From the NCBI GenBank assembly GCA_023398155.1, contig JAEWSV010000515.1:1-6859 (forward strand): a stretch of 6,859 nucleotides of DNA, in the 5' to 3' direction. The position numbers and the translations under genes were made by a program. Below the pieces are notes generated by a model, which worked only from the letters and a program-made list of their open reading frames with translations, did no database searches and had not been told where the DNA came from. Position 1 is the stretch's first letter, and each line of letters opens with the position of its first letter. This DNA is from Spirochaetota bacterium. Its GTDB lineage: Bacteria; Spirochaetota; Spirochaetia; Treponematales; Breznakiellaceae. This document shows, one piece after another, positions 1 to 6,038 of the stretch.

Positions 1-387
1 GACGAGCGCCACGCAGAGGGAAGCCGATGTGCCGAGCCCGCGTCCCGCGGGCAGGTCCGACTCCAGCGAGATGTCCACCCCATCGAATAGTCCGGGGTCC
101 TGGAGTATCGCGCCCGCGGCATCGACGAGCTCCTCCAATTTACCCAGATAGCGCGGCGGCACTCCGCGGAATCTACGGCCGGAACGGCCGGGAACCTCTT
201 CCAGATCGATACGGATACCCATGGGCAGGGTGACGCCTACCGCCGGAAAACCGTAGACGGCGGCATGCTCCCCGAAGAAGAGCAACTTGCCCCTCCCCTC
301 GTATCCCGTCCGCGCGATCGGGCGTTCGGCGGTCGACCGATCTACGATCGGCCGTTCGGCCGACCGCTCCGCTATTCCTCCAGCCAC
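1..387 (-). CDS. mvaK1: Mevalonate kinase, N-terminal part (partial)
   Basis: GHMP kinase that phosphorylates mevalonate at the 5-position with ATP. The window holds the first 129 codons; the gene continues past the left edge. Diagnostic blocks are GKLLFFGEHAAVYGFPAVG (33-51, conserved Lys34) and the ATP-binding loop DLPAGRGLGTSASLCVAL (111-128), the standard bacterial MK forms. The proposed start is GTG at 387, giving a 16-nt overlap with the phosphomevalonate kinase 3' end. This start adds roughly 20-25 residues before the GK motif compared with typical MKs. The extension is charged and repetitive (RSAERPI then RSTAERPI), encoded by imperfect DNA repeats. No standard downstream start exists before the core motif, so the extension is either translated or a rare start codon is used. 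It is the last operon gene visible. Confidence 0.93.
   Translation of the reverse strand, partial: MAGGIAERSAERPIVDRSTAERPIARTGYEGRGKLLFFGEHAAVYGFPAVGVTLPMGIRIDLEEVPGRSGRRFRGVPPRYLGKLEELVDAAGAILQDPGLFDGVDISLESDLPAGRGLGTSASLCVALV
315..366. repeat. Imperfect direct repeats with internal palindromes at the mevalonate kinase 5' end
   Basis: A 25-bp unit (315-339) and a 22-bp unit (345-366) share the plan CGATCGG-SCGTTCGGC-CGACCG and are separated by 5 nt; they differ by one substitution and a 3-nt indel. Each unit begins with the palindrome CGATCG. Minus-strand RNA across the junction could fold into a 9-bp stem with one G-U pair (334-342 with 346-354, loop of 3 nt). The indel keeps the reading frame, encoding RSAERPI and RSTAERPI. 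Confidence 0.7.
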
Positions 388-1346
388 TCGAAGCCTCCGG
401 CAGCGGGGCGGATGGCAGGGCCGGCCAGGGGATAAAGCGAGTACGCCAAGACGAGTTCGTTGCCGGCTCCCAGGGCTTTGACGCCGGTGGTTTCGTCCCT
501 GCACTCGGCGCACTCGTCGTCCGGCACCGCGCTCACGCCGATCGCCGCGCCGATGTTCCTTCCGAGGTCGGCCGCCCGGTGCAAGGCGGCGATGAAGTCT
601 TCCCTCCTGTCCGCGGCGGCGAGTTCGCGCACGATCAGATCGGACTCTTCGCGGTAGCGCCGCGCAGCCGCCTCGTCCCACTGTTTCCACGCTTCCCAGG
701 AACGGACGGCGTCCGCGCTGGAGACGGGGCGCGAACCACGGAGCAGGGTCATCTCCGGGAGATCGCGCTCGCCGAGCCGCTCGAAGGAGGGATGACGGCC
801 GCCGGAAAACAGGCCGAGGCCTCCGAAGACGGAGGCCGCGACGTCGTAGCCGCTCCCCCGCCCGCCCTGGACCGCGCGATGGCCTTCCAAGGCAGAGCGG
901 AAGACGAAGTCCGGATACGCGGGATCGTCCCTGAGCCCGCGGAGCAACAGGGCGGCGACGGCGACGCAAATCGCGGCGCTGGAACCGAGGCCGCGTTTCC
1001 TCCCGTCGGGATACTGGAAGGACCGGGAATCCACCGTGATGCGCAAGCCGCTTCCCTTGTCCGGAGCGGGGCCGCCCGCCTCCCGGAGGATGCGGTCGCA
1101 CGCGGCGGCGACCGCCGAAAAGAGCGGATTGTCCGACGCGCGGCCCGCGGTCCACACGGCGGAAGCTCCTCCCATGATTCCTACGAAAACATGCTCCGCA
1201 TTCCCCGGCCCGGGCAACGGGGGATCCGCTTCGGCATCGAGCTCCACGTATTCGTCCACCGCCATGCAGAGGCCGAGTCCGCCCTCTTCGAGCACCGCGT
1301 ATTCTCCCGCGAGCAGGATGTTCCCCGGAACCCGGATCCGCATCAT
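372..1346 (-). CDS. mvaK2: Phosphomevalonate kinase, Borrelia-like form
   Basis: ATP-dependent GHMP kinase converting 5-phosphomevalonate to 5-diphosphomevalonate; cytosolic, 324 residues. Evidence: N-terminal VPGNILLAGEYAVLEEG (6-22), phosphate loop KRGLGSSAA (117-125), and the PMK-diagnostic GRGSGYDVAASVFGG (162-176) with Asp168; C-terminal motif 3 is KALGAGNELVLAY (290-302). Two departures from the usual bacterial PMK are clear: PGN instead of PGK, so the conserved Lys becomes Asn9, and GAGNE instead of GAGGGD. As I recall it, the B. burgdorferi enzyme shares both, which suggests a spirochaete subfamily rather than decay. Two adjacent ATGs (1346, 1343) are possible starts; GGAGG at 1354-1358 is 7 nt from the first, which also gives the ATGA overlap with the decarboxylase stop. 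This gene uses TAG; the others with visible ends use TGA. Mevalonate kinase is excluded because that gene follows. Confidence 0.9.
   Translation of the reverse strand: MMRIRVPGNILLAGEYAVLEEGGLGLCMAVDEYVELDAEADPPLPGPGNAEHVFVGIMGGASAVWTAGRASDNPLFSAVAAACDRILREAGGPAPDKGSGLRITVDSRSFQYPDGRKRGLGSSAAICVAVAALLLRGLRDDPAYPDFVFRSALEGHRAVQGGRGSGYDVAASVFGGLGLFSGGRHPSFERLGERDLPEMTLLRGSRPVSSADAVRSWEAWKQWDEAAARRYREESDLIVRELAAADRREDFIAALHRAADLGRNIGAAIGVSAVPDDECAECRDETTGVKALGAGNELVLAYSLYPLAGPAIRPAAGGFEWLEE
394..398 (-). promoter_or_regulatory. Ribosome binding site deciding the mevalonate kinase start
   Basis: A perfect GGAGG on the minus strand lies 6 nt upstream of GTG 387, inside the last codons of phosphomevalonate kinase. 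No ATG, GTG or TTG occurs in frame between this GTG and the TTG inside the conserved GKLLFFGEH motif. This supports GTG 387 as the start despite the unusual N-terminal extension. Confidence 0.65.
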
Positions 1347-2305
1347 ACGACTTCCTCCGTTGCGGTGCGTATTCCCGTCCCGATACGGCAGACGGTCGTC
1401 TTGAGGACCGGAAGCTCCCGGGCGAGGGCTCGCAGGACTGCGTCCGCGTTTTCGGCGGTGCAGAGGATCTTAACCTGGGGCCCCGCGTCCATGGTCTCCC
1501 AGGCTTCCACGCCCTTCCGGCGGAGCTCGGCGCAGAGGGCGATGATCTTGAGGCTATCGCCCTGGAAGTAGATGACCGGCGGTGACGAGCCGAGGAGCGT
1601 CGCGTGCATCCTGAGGTAGCTCTGGCGCATGAGCTCGCCGAGCCGCGGCAGGTTCCGATCCGCCAGGGCGCCGAGCGCGTCCTCGAACAGAAGGCGGGAA
1701 TCCTCGAGCCAAGCGGAGAAGAAAGGAGAGCTCCGCTTAGTCAGCTCCATGGCCGAACCCGAGGAAAGGGCCTTGGCCGCTTCCGTGACGGTGCAGACCA
1801 CGATCCGCAATTCGGGCCAGTGGCTTTCATCGCGGATCTTTTCCGCGGCCTCCTCTCCTTCCCGCAGCACGGTGAAGCCGCCGAAGACGGAGCGGGCCGC
1901 GGACGCCGAGCCGACGCGCGCGATGGCCGAGCAGGCCGCGTCGCCGAGCTCCGACCCCGTGGCCCGGATGCAGGCGGCCGCCAGGGCCGCGAATCCCGAA
2001 GAGGAACTCGCGAGGCCCGCCGCGGTTGCGAAGTCGTTACGGCTCCGCACCCTGAAGCAGCCTGAGTACCCCGTGGCTTCGCGGACGCGGCCGAAAACTG
2101 CCGCGAACCGGCCGGTCGCGCTCTGGAGGATACCGTTCACTTCGACATGATCCTCGTCCCCCGCGCATTCCACCGTCGTCCGGGACGACATGCCGTCCAG
2201 GGTGACGGCGAGGCTCGAAGTCGCGGGAACGTTCCGGTCCCCGTCCTGTTTGCCCCAGTACTTGATCAGGGCGAGGCTCGGCGATGCCTCTACCGTCGCC
2301 TTCAT
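1343..2305 (-). CDS. mvaD: Diphosphomevalonate decarboxylase
   Basis: GHMP-family enzyme that phosphorylates and decarboxylates mevalonate 5-diphosphate to IPP, consuming ATP; cytosolic, 320 residues, close to the usual ~320-330. Motifs: LALIKYWGK (11-19, conserved Lys), NVPATSSLAVTLDG (25-38), the phosphate loop TAAGLASSSSGFAAL (94-108), RVGSASAARSVFGG with conserved Arg138 (130-143), SPFFSAWLEDS (193-203), MHATLLGSSPPVIYF (233-247) and MDAGPQVK with catalytic Asp273 (272-279). Retention of this Asp argues for a true decarboxylase rather than a mevalonate 3-kinase relative. The second motif differs from the common NLPLNSSLS form, with Thr where Asn is usual. The ATG at 2305 forms an ATGA overlap with the reductase stop and has GGGAG 8 nt upstream (2314-2318). 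The 3' end overlaps phosphomevalonate kinase by 4 nt. Confidence 0.95.
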   Translation of the reverse strand: MKATVEASPSLALIKYWGKQDGDRNVPATSSLAVTLDGMSSRTTVECAGDEDHVEVNGILQSATGRFAAVFGRVREATGYSGCFRVRSRNDFATAAGLASSSSGFAALAAACIRATGSELGDAACSAIARVGSASAARSVFGGFTVLREGEEAAEKIRDESHWPELRIVVCTVTEAAKALSSGSAMELTKRSSPFFSAWLEDSRLLFEDALGALADRNLPRLGELMRQSYLRMHATLLGSSPPVIYFQGDSLKIIALCAELRRKGVEAWETMDAGPQVKILCTAENADAVLRALARELPVLKTTVCRIGTGIRTATEEVV

Positions 2306-3507
2306 CTCGATGTCTCCCGCCTTCGGTGCAGGCGCATGTGGCCGCGTTGGATCCCTTCGGTCGTGAGGGCCAGGAGGGCCGCGAAATTCTGGGCCAGACC
2401 GAGCGAAGCCGCGATGCGGCCGAGTAGCTGCGCGTCGGGCCTTCCGAGGATGTCCAAAGCGAAGGAGCTTCCCGGATTCACCCCTACCCCGCCGCCCACG
2501 ACGGCGAAGGGCACGGGAAGCTCGATCTCCCCGCGGAGGACCGTTCCCTCAACGGCGTACGCCGTCAGCGGCTGATACGAGCCGCCCCGGGACGCCCACG
2601 CGTGCGCCGCGGCTTCCACCGCGCGCGTATCGTTGCCCGTCGCGAGCGCGAGGCCCGCCACGCCGTTCATGATTCCCTTGTTGTGGGTGATCGCCCGTTC
2701 CCGGTCGCAGCGGGCCACGAGGCCGGCCGCCGCGATGCGTTCGGCGGCTTCGGCGCCGTCCGTGCCCGCCGCCCGGGAAAGCGCCTCGAAGGGTAGCGCG
2801 AATTCGGCCCGCGCCCGCCGGAACGACGCCCCGTTCGAAACGACGGCCATGAGCGGCTTCGTCCCGACGAGTTTCTCCGCCGCCGCGGCGACGGCTTCGC
2901 CGCAGGAGTTGAGGAGATTGGCTCCCATGGCGTCCCTGACGTCGACGCCGATATCGATGCGGACGAAGGGAGCGCCGGGGACGGGCGCGATCTCCATGAA
3001 CCGGAAGCCGCCGCCGCGTTCGGCCATGGACGCGAGAGGACCGGAAGCCGCGGCGATGAGCTCCGTCCGCCGCGCCTCCAGGGCCGCTTTGAGATTCCCC
3101 TCCGCCGTTTCGCCCACGAAAACCTGCGCGGTCATGACCGGCGGCGTCGAACCCGTGACGAAGCCGCCCGAGGAGGCTATGACGCGAGAGGCGAAGGAGG
3201 CCGCCGCGATCACCGAAGCCTCCTCGGTCGCCACGGGAACCGCGTACTCCGTCCCGTCCACGACGAGGCCCGGCACGAGGCCGAGGGGAACGGGATACCA
3301 GCCGATCGCGTTCTCTATCATGCGGTCCGCGACCGCGTCGGCCTCGTTCGCGCCGCCCCCGCCGTTTCCGCCCGCGCCGTTTGAGCCCGCGCCGACCCCA
3401 ACGCCGCCCGTGGCCGCGAAGAAGGACCGCGCGGCCTCGTAACGCTCCGCGAGGTACGCGCGGCGTTCCGCGAGGAGAAGTTTCCGCCACCCCAATGGCA
3501 CCTTCAT
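2302..3507 (-). CDS. mvaA: Hydroxymethylglutaryl-CoA reductase, class II
   Basis: Reduces HMG-CoA to mevalonate and CoA with two NAD(P)H; soluble bacterial form without membrane anchor, 401 residues (family about 425). Visible elements: ENAIG with catalytic Glu65, VPVATEEASVIAAAS (90-104), FMEIAPVPGAP (170-180), DAMGAN (192-197), ITHNKGIMNG with catalytic Lys277, TGNDTRA with catalytic Asp293, GGSYQPLTAY (308-317) and the C-terminal RGHMRLH with catalytic His390. Cofactor preference (NADH or NADPH) cannot be read with confidence. Odd feature: residues 34-52 are a glycine tract (12 of 19 Gly) just before ENAIG, partly made of a tandem 15-bp repeat. The class II motifs argue against an archaeal or eukaryotic class I source. 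Both ends overlap neighbours by 4 nt (ATGA); the start lacks a clear ribosome binding site. Confidence 0.96.
   Translation of the reverse strand: MKVPLGWRKLLLAERRAYLAERYEAARSFFAATGGVGVGAGSNGAGGNGGGGANEADAVADRMIENAIGWYPVPLGLVPGLVVDGTEYAVPVATEEASVIAAASFASRVIASSGGFVTGSTPPVMTAQVFVGETAEGNLKAALEARRTELIAAASGPLASMAERGGGFRFMEIAPVPGAPFVRIDIGVDVRDAMGANLLNSCGEAVAAAAEKLVGTKPLMAVVSNGASFRRARAEFALPFEALSRAAGTDGAEAAERIAAAGLVARCDRERAITHNKGIMNGVAGLALATGNDTRAVEAAAHAWASRGGSYQPLTAYAVEGTVLRGEIELPVPFAVVGGGVGVNPGSSFALDILGRPDAQLLGRIAASLGLAQNFAALLALTTEGIQRGHMRLHRRRETSR
3361..3390 (-). repeat. 15-bp tandem repeat coding the glycine tract of HMG-CoA reductase
   Basis: Two adjacent 15-bp units on the plus strand, GCCGTTTCCGCCCGC (3361-3375) and GCCGTTTGAGCCCGC (3376-3390), differ at two positions. 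On the minus strand they encode AGSNG-AGGNG (residues 40-49 of the reductase). Being a multiple of three, the duplication keeps the frame. It looks like slippage expansion within a longer Gly-rich linker (3352-3408). Confidence 0.8.
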
Positions 3508-4643
3508 GACCGGCCCAGTTCAGGCACCGCGGCCGCGAGGAAGCTCTCGATCTCCGCGTTGAAGGACGGCGAGAACCAGACCGGCGTCGCGGAAAGAGAG
3601 GCGAGGTCCTTCGCTCCCACGAGGAGCATGATCGCCGCGAGATCCCGCCGCAGGGCCCGGATCGATGCCGCCACCGCATCGCGGCCGCCCGCGACCGCCT
3701 CGCGAATTATCGGCAGGGCCATACCCGCGAGCGTCGCGCCGAGAGCGACGGACTTGGCCACGTGGGCGGCGTTCCGGATGCCGCCCGAAGCGAGGACGCG
3801 TCCGCGGAGGCGGACGCCGCCGAGTCCCGCGCCGCTCGCCTGGGCCCGCGCCAGCGCCGCGAGGAGCAAGGCCGTCGGGATGCCCCAATCCGCGAAGAGT
3901 CCGATGTCGGGAGCGTGGGCGGCCTCGCCGCGGAGGGACTCCACCATCGCCCAGTTGGTGCCGCCCGCGCCCGCCACGTCCACGTAGCGCACCCCGGCGT
4001 CGAGGAGCCGGCCGACGAGGGCGGGACTGAGGCCGAAGCCGGTCTCCTTGACGATCAGGGGATACGGCGAACGCTCCGCGAAGGCGCGTATCGCGTCCAC
4101 GACGCCGCGGAAGTCGCGGTCGCCCTCGTCTTGGAAGAGTTCCTGGCCGGGATTGAGGTGGACCGCGAGGGCCTGCACCTCGAGCCGATCCAGGAGGTCC
4201 TCCACGATCCGAGGGGGAGTATCCCGCAGCCGCGTCGCTCCGATATTCGCTATCACCGGCACGTCGCTCGCCAGGCTTTTCACGTGGAAATCGGGGAAGG
4301 CGTCCTCGTCCGAAAGCAGGATGGAGATGGAGCCGAGGCCGAGCGGAATGCGGAGGGCCTGGGCGGCCGCGGCCAATTCCCGGTTAACCCGAGCCCCCAT
4401 CGCCGTCCCTCCGGTCATGCAGGAAACGAAAAGCGGCAGGGAGACGCGGTACCCGAGGAATTCGGCGGTGGTATCGATGGACGCCAGATCCAGCTCGGGA
4501 GCCGCGTCGTGGATGAAGCGGACCTGATCGAAGAGCGGGCCTCCGGTCTCCACCTCCTCCCTTTCCAGGCAGACCTCGAGGTGCCGCTTCTTCCTGGACG
4601 CCTGCCCCGCGTCAATTCTTGTAGGCGTATTCCCGATATCCAT
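3504..4643 (-). CDS. fni: Isopentenyl-diphosphate delta-isomerase, type 2 (FMN-dependent)
   Basis: Interconverts IPP and DMAPP using reduced FMN and Mg2+; a cytosolic TIM-barrel flavoprotein of 379 residues, slightly longer than the usual ~350. Motifs in order: N-terminal RKKRHL (17-22, substrate-binding), SCMTGG (74-79), GLGS (102-105), ANIGATRL (132-139), HLNPGQE (162-168, with the proposed catalytic Gln167 and Mg-binding Glu168), QDEGDRDF (171-178), VKETGFG (198-204), DVAGAGGTNW (222-231), WGIPT (253-257) and SGGIR (286-290). The usual GSQR/GSGR loop reads GSIS, so the Arg is missing. The ATG at 4643 lies inside the synthase gene; no other ATG, GTG or TTG occurs in frame before RKKRHL. The upstream ribosome binding site is weak, suggesting coupled translation. 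The stop overlaps the reductase start as ATGA. Confidence 0.96.
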   Translation of the reverse strand: MDIGNTPTRIDAGQASRKKRHLEVCLEREEVETGGPLFDQVRFIHDAAPELDLASIDTTAEFLGYRVSLPLFVSCMTGGTAMGARVNRELAAAAQALRIPLGLGSISILLSDEDAFPDFHVKSLASDVPVIANIGATRLRDTPPRIVEDLLDRLEVQALAVHLNPGQELFQDEGDRDFRGVVDAIRAFAERSPYPLIVKETGFGLSPALVGRLLDAGVRYVDVAGAGGTNWAMVESLRGEAAHAPDIGLFADWGIPTALLLAALARAQASGAGLGGVRLRGRVLASGGIRNAAHVAKSVALGATLAGMALPIIREAVAGGRDAVAASIRALRRDLAAIMLLVGAKDLASLSATPVWFSPSFNAEIESFLAAAVPELGRS

Positions 4644-5889
4644 CTTCTCGTATCTTCTTGAGATAGAACGATCCGCCGCGGACCCGCGCCTCGTCGCCGT
4701 TGAGCATGAAGGGACTGGTCTCGTACACCCGCTCCATCCACGAGAGGTAGGCCTCGTATCCCGTATCCCGCGCGTCTTCCAGCTGCTTCGTGAGCTGCCA
4801 GCCGTCTATCACTTCCGGGGCGGTCGCCGCGATGGTGCCGGTGATCACGGCCATGGTGCTGCCGGAGCCGTAGGACCCGATGAGGACCCGCTTTCCGACG
4901 ATGCCGGGCCCTGACTTGCGGAACGCGTCCGCGAGCGCGAAGGCCAGGGTGAAGAAGACCGATCCCGAGTACACGTTGCCGATGAGGGACACGGGATCGA
5001 TGCCTGCGTAGAAACCGCGGCGCTCCAAGAAATCGGCGCTGTCCCGCTCGTCCAATCCCAGGTAGTGCTTCAGCAGGCGCGTCATCGCCAGGTTCGGCAG
5101 GTTGCGGAAGGGCGTGTGCAGGGCGATGACTCCGGTCTCCGCGAGGACCTCAGCGCCGTCCCGTCCCTGTCTGGCGCAGGCGTCGGCGAAGGCAGCCTGG
5201 AGGGAATTGTTGTAGCACTGGATCGAGTAGCCGCCCTTCACCTCCGGGAACTTCTGCCCGAGCGGCCGGAAGAAATCGTCCACGTCCTGCGAATGGTAGC
5301 CGACAGCGCCCAGGTCCAGTTCGATGAGCCGAGGCGAAGAACCGACGTGGAGCGCCGCGGCGCCCGCGCCCTGCGTGACCTCCGCGGTGGTGCTGCCCCG
5401 GTAGTGGGCGATGTCCGACCCGCAGACGACGGCGGTGTCCTCCGCATTGCCGCCCACCGCGAGCAGGGCGCCCGCGCTCAAGAGGGCCAGGGTCCCGCCC
5501 GCGCAGGCGTGCTGCACCTGGAACGTGGACATGGCGCCGGGAAGCGTCACCCCCGCCTCGGCCAGCATCCCCTGGACGTAGGCGGCCACCGGCTTGGATT
5601 GATCCACGGTGGTCTCCGTGCCGACGGCCAGATACCGCACCTTGCGCGCATCGCAAGACGGACTACGGGAGAACAAGCCAAGCGCGGCCTGGGCCGCCAG
5701 GGTGGCCGTATCCTCCCAAGGTTCGGGGAACCGGAGAGCCGCCTGGCCCGTCGTCGTCACCGCGCGACGGAGTTGATTCTCTAGGTCCGGTTGGCCCAGA
5801 CTCCTGTTGGCGACGACGCTCTCCAGCCTGATTCCCTGTTTCGGCAAGAAAAGGGAAATATCGTTGATTCCAATCGCAATGTCGATCAC
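4612..5889 (-). CDS. mvaS: Hydroxymethylglutaryl-CoA synthase
   Basis: Cytosolic enzyme that condenses acetyl-CoA with acetoacetyl-CoA to give HMG-CoA, the first committed step of the mevalonate pathway. The GTG at 5889 gives 425 residues; a GTG at 5901 would add MRLF. The Glu-Cys-His catalytic set is in place: Glu92 in GTETTVDQSKP, the acyl-accepting Cys129 in VQHACAGGTLAL, and His258 in ALHTPFRNLPNLA. Further family blocks are GNVYSGSVFF (about 304-313) and the Gly-rich SYGSGS (339-344), and the C-terminus has the usual FYLKKI ending. The N-terminus DIAIGINDISLFLP fits the family's IGIDxIxFYxP opening. Length is somewhat above the ~390 residues of Gram-positive MvaS. This is the first gene of the operon, and its last 32 nt overlap the isomerase gene. 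Assignment to HMGS rather than a ketoacyl-ACP synthase III rests on the complete set of motifs and the context. Confidence 0.95.
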   Translation of the reverse strand: MIDIAIGINDISLFLPKQGIRLESVVANRSLGQPDLENQLRRAVTTTGQAALRFPEPWEDTATLAAQAALGLFSRSPSCDARKVRYLAVGTETTVDQSKPVAAYVQGMLAEAGVTLPGAMSTFQVQHACAGGTLALLSAGALLAVGGNAEDTAVVCGSDIAHYRGSTTAEVTQGAGAAALHVGSSPRLIELDLGAVGYHSQDVDDFFRPLGQKFPEVKGGYSIQCYNNSLQAAFADACARQGRDGAEVLAETGVIALHTPFRNLPNLAMTRLLKHYLGLDERDSADFLERRGFYAGIDPVSLIGNVYSGSVFFTLAFALADAFRKSGPGIVGKRVLIGSYGSGSTMAVITGTIAATAPEVIDGWQLTKQLEDARDTGYEAYLSWMERVYETSPFMLNGDEARVRGGSFYLKKIREDGYREYAYKN

Positions 5890-5895
5890 GAACAG

Positions 5896-5901
5896 CCTCA
5901 C
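5896..5901 (-). promoter_or_regulatory. Ribosome binding site deciding the HMG-CoA synthase start
   Basis: GTGAGG on the minus strand contains a GAGG core 6 nt upstream of the GTG at 5889. The alternative in-frame GTG at 5901 lies inside this motif, has only a weak AAGA upstream, and would lie about 9 nt from the predicted transcription start. The 5889 start is therefore preferred. Confidence 0.5.
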
Positions 5902-5916
5902 TCTTAATAGATGACT

Positions 5917-5945
5917 ATTTTACTAATCTATATTGATCGAGTCTA
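5917..5945 (-). promoter_or_regulatory. Candidate sigma70-type promoter of the mevalonate operon
   Basis: On the minus strand there is TAGACT (5945-5940; 4 of 6 match to TTGACA), a 17-nt spacer and TAAAAT (5922-5917; 5 of 6 match to TATAAT). They sit in a 40-nt patch (5901-5940) that is 75% A+T, in contrast to the GC-rich surroundings. Transcription would start near 5910, about 20 nt before the preferred GTG of the HMG-CoA synthase gene. This is the only AT-rich island in the window and lies at the head of the operon. No operator is recognisable. Confidence 0.5.
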
Positions 5946-5990
5946 GGCCACGCGGAGACGGGCTCCTCTCGCCGCCGGGGCGGCGCGGCG

Positions 5991-6011
5991 GGAGGACGGT
6001 CCCCGTCCTCC
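5991..6011 (-). terminator. Candidate terminator-like hairpin between pntB and the mevalonate operon
   Basis: Perfect 9-bp inverted repeat, GGAGGACGG / CCGTCCTCC, with a 3-nt loop, located 67 nt beyond the pntB stop and upstream of the promoter candidate. The stem is strong and very GC-rich, but the bases after it on the minus strand contain no U-tract, so it is not a classical intrinsic terminator. A third, shorter GC-rich hairpin (stem CGCCG/CGGCG at 5970-5985) follows. The position suggests that it ends or attenuates the pnt transcript; that is inference. Confidence 0.4.
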
Positions 6012-6017
6012 TCGCTT

Positions 6018-6038
6018 CGCGTTCGCCTGAGGAACGCG
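6018..6038 (-). other. Inverted repeat 1 downstream of pntB
   Basis: Perfect 7-bp inverted repeat (CGCGTTC / GAACGCG) around a 7-nt loop, starting 39 nt after the pntB stop. It is the first of three GC-rich potential hairpins in the spacer. No U-run follows on the minus strand. It could be an mRNA 3'-end stabiliser, part of a termination region, or chance pairing in GC-rich DNA. A T-rich stretch follows it on the plus strand, but no plus-strand gene ends here. Confidence 0.4.

Noticed and set aside
315..366. The repeats as a CRISPR, REP or transposon end
   Set aside because: Only two imperfect units with a 5-nt gap, inside a frame that remains open; no spacer pattern, target duplication or transposase nearby.
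579..1571. Long plus-strand open frame (330 codons) opposite the PMK and decarboxylase genes
   Set aside because: Antisense shadow of two well-supported genes in GC-rich DNA; it spans their junction, and its translation has no recognisable domain and low-complexity Arg/Ala/Gly content.
2633..3442. Plus-strand open frame (269 codons) opposite HMG-CoA reductase
   Set aside because: Ala/Pro/Ser/Arg-rich mirror of a GC-rich gene; all catalytic motifs are on the minus strand.
2549..3679. Minus-strand open frame (376 codons), Arg- and Gly-rich, overlapping HMG-CoA reductase in another frame
   Set aside because: Frame-shifted translation of the reductase and of the end of the isomerase; extreme Arg content is typical of out-of-frame GC-rich coding DNA.
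3762..4661. Plus-strand open frame (299 codons) opposite the type 2 isomerase
   Set aside because: Shadow frame; no family motif, while the opposite strand gives a complete isomerase.
4612..5901. HMG-CoA synthase start at GTG 5901
   Set aside because: Possible, but it overlaps the better ribosome binding site for GTG 5889, adds residues not expected in the family, and would leave a leader of only about 9 nt from the promoter candidate.
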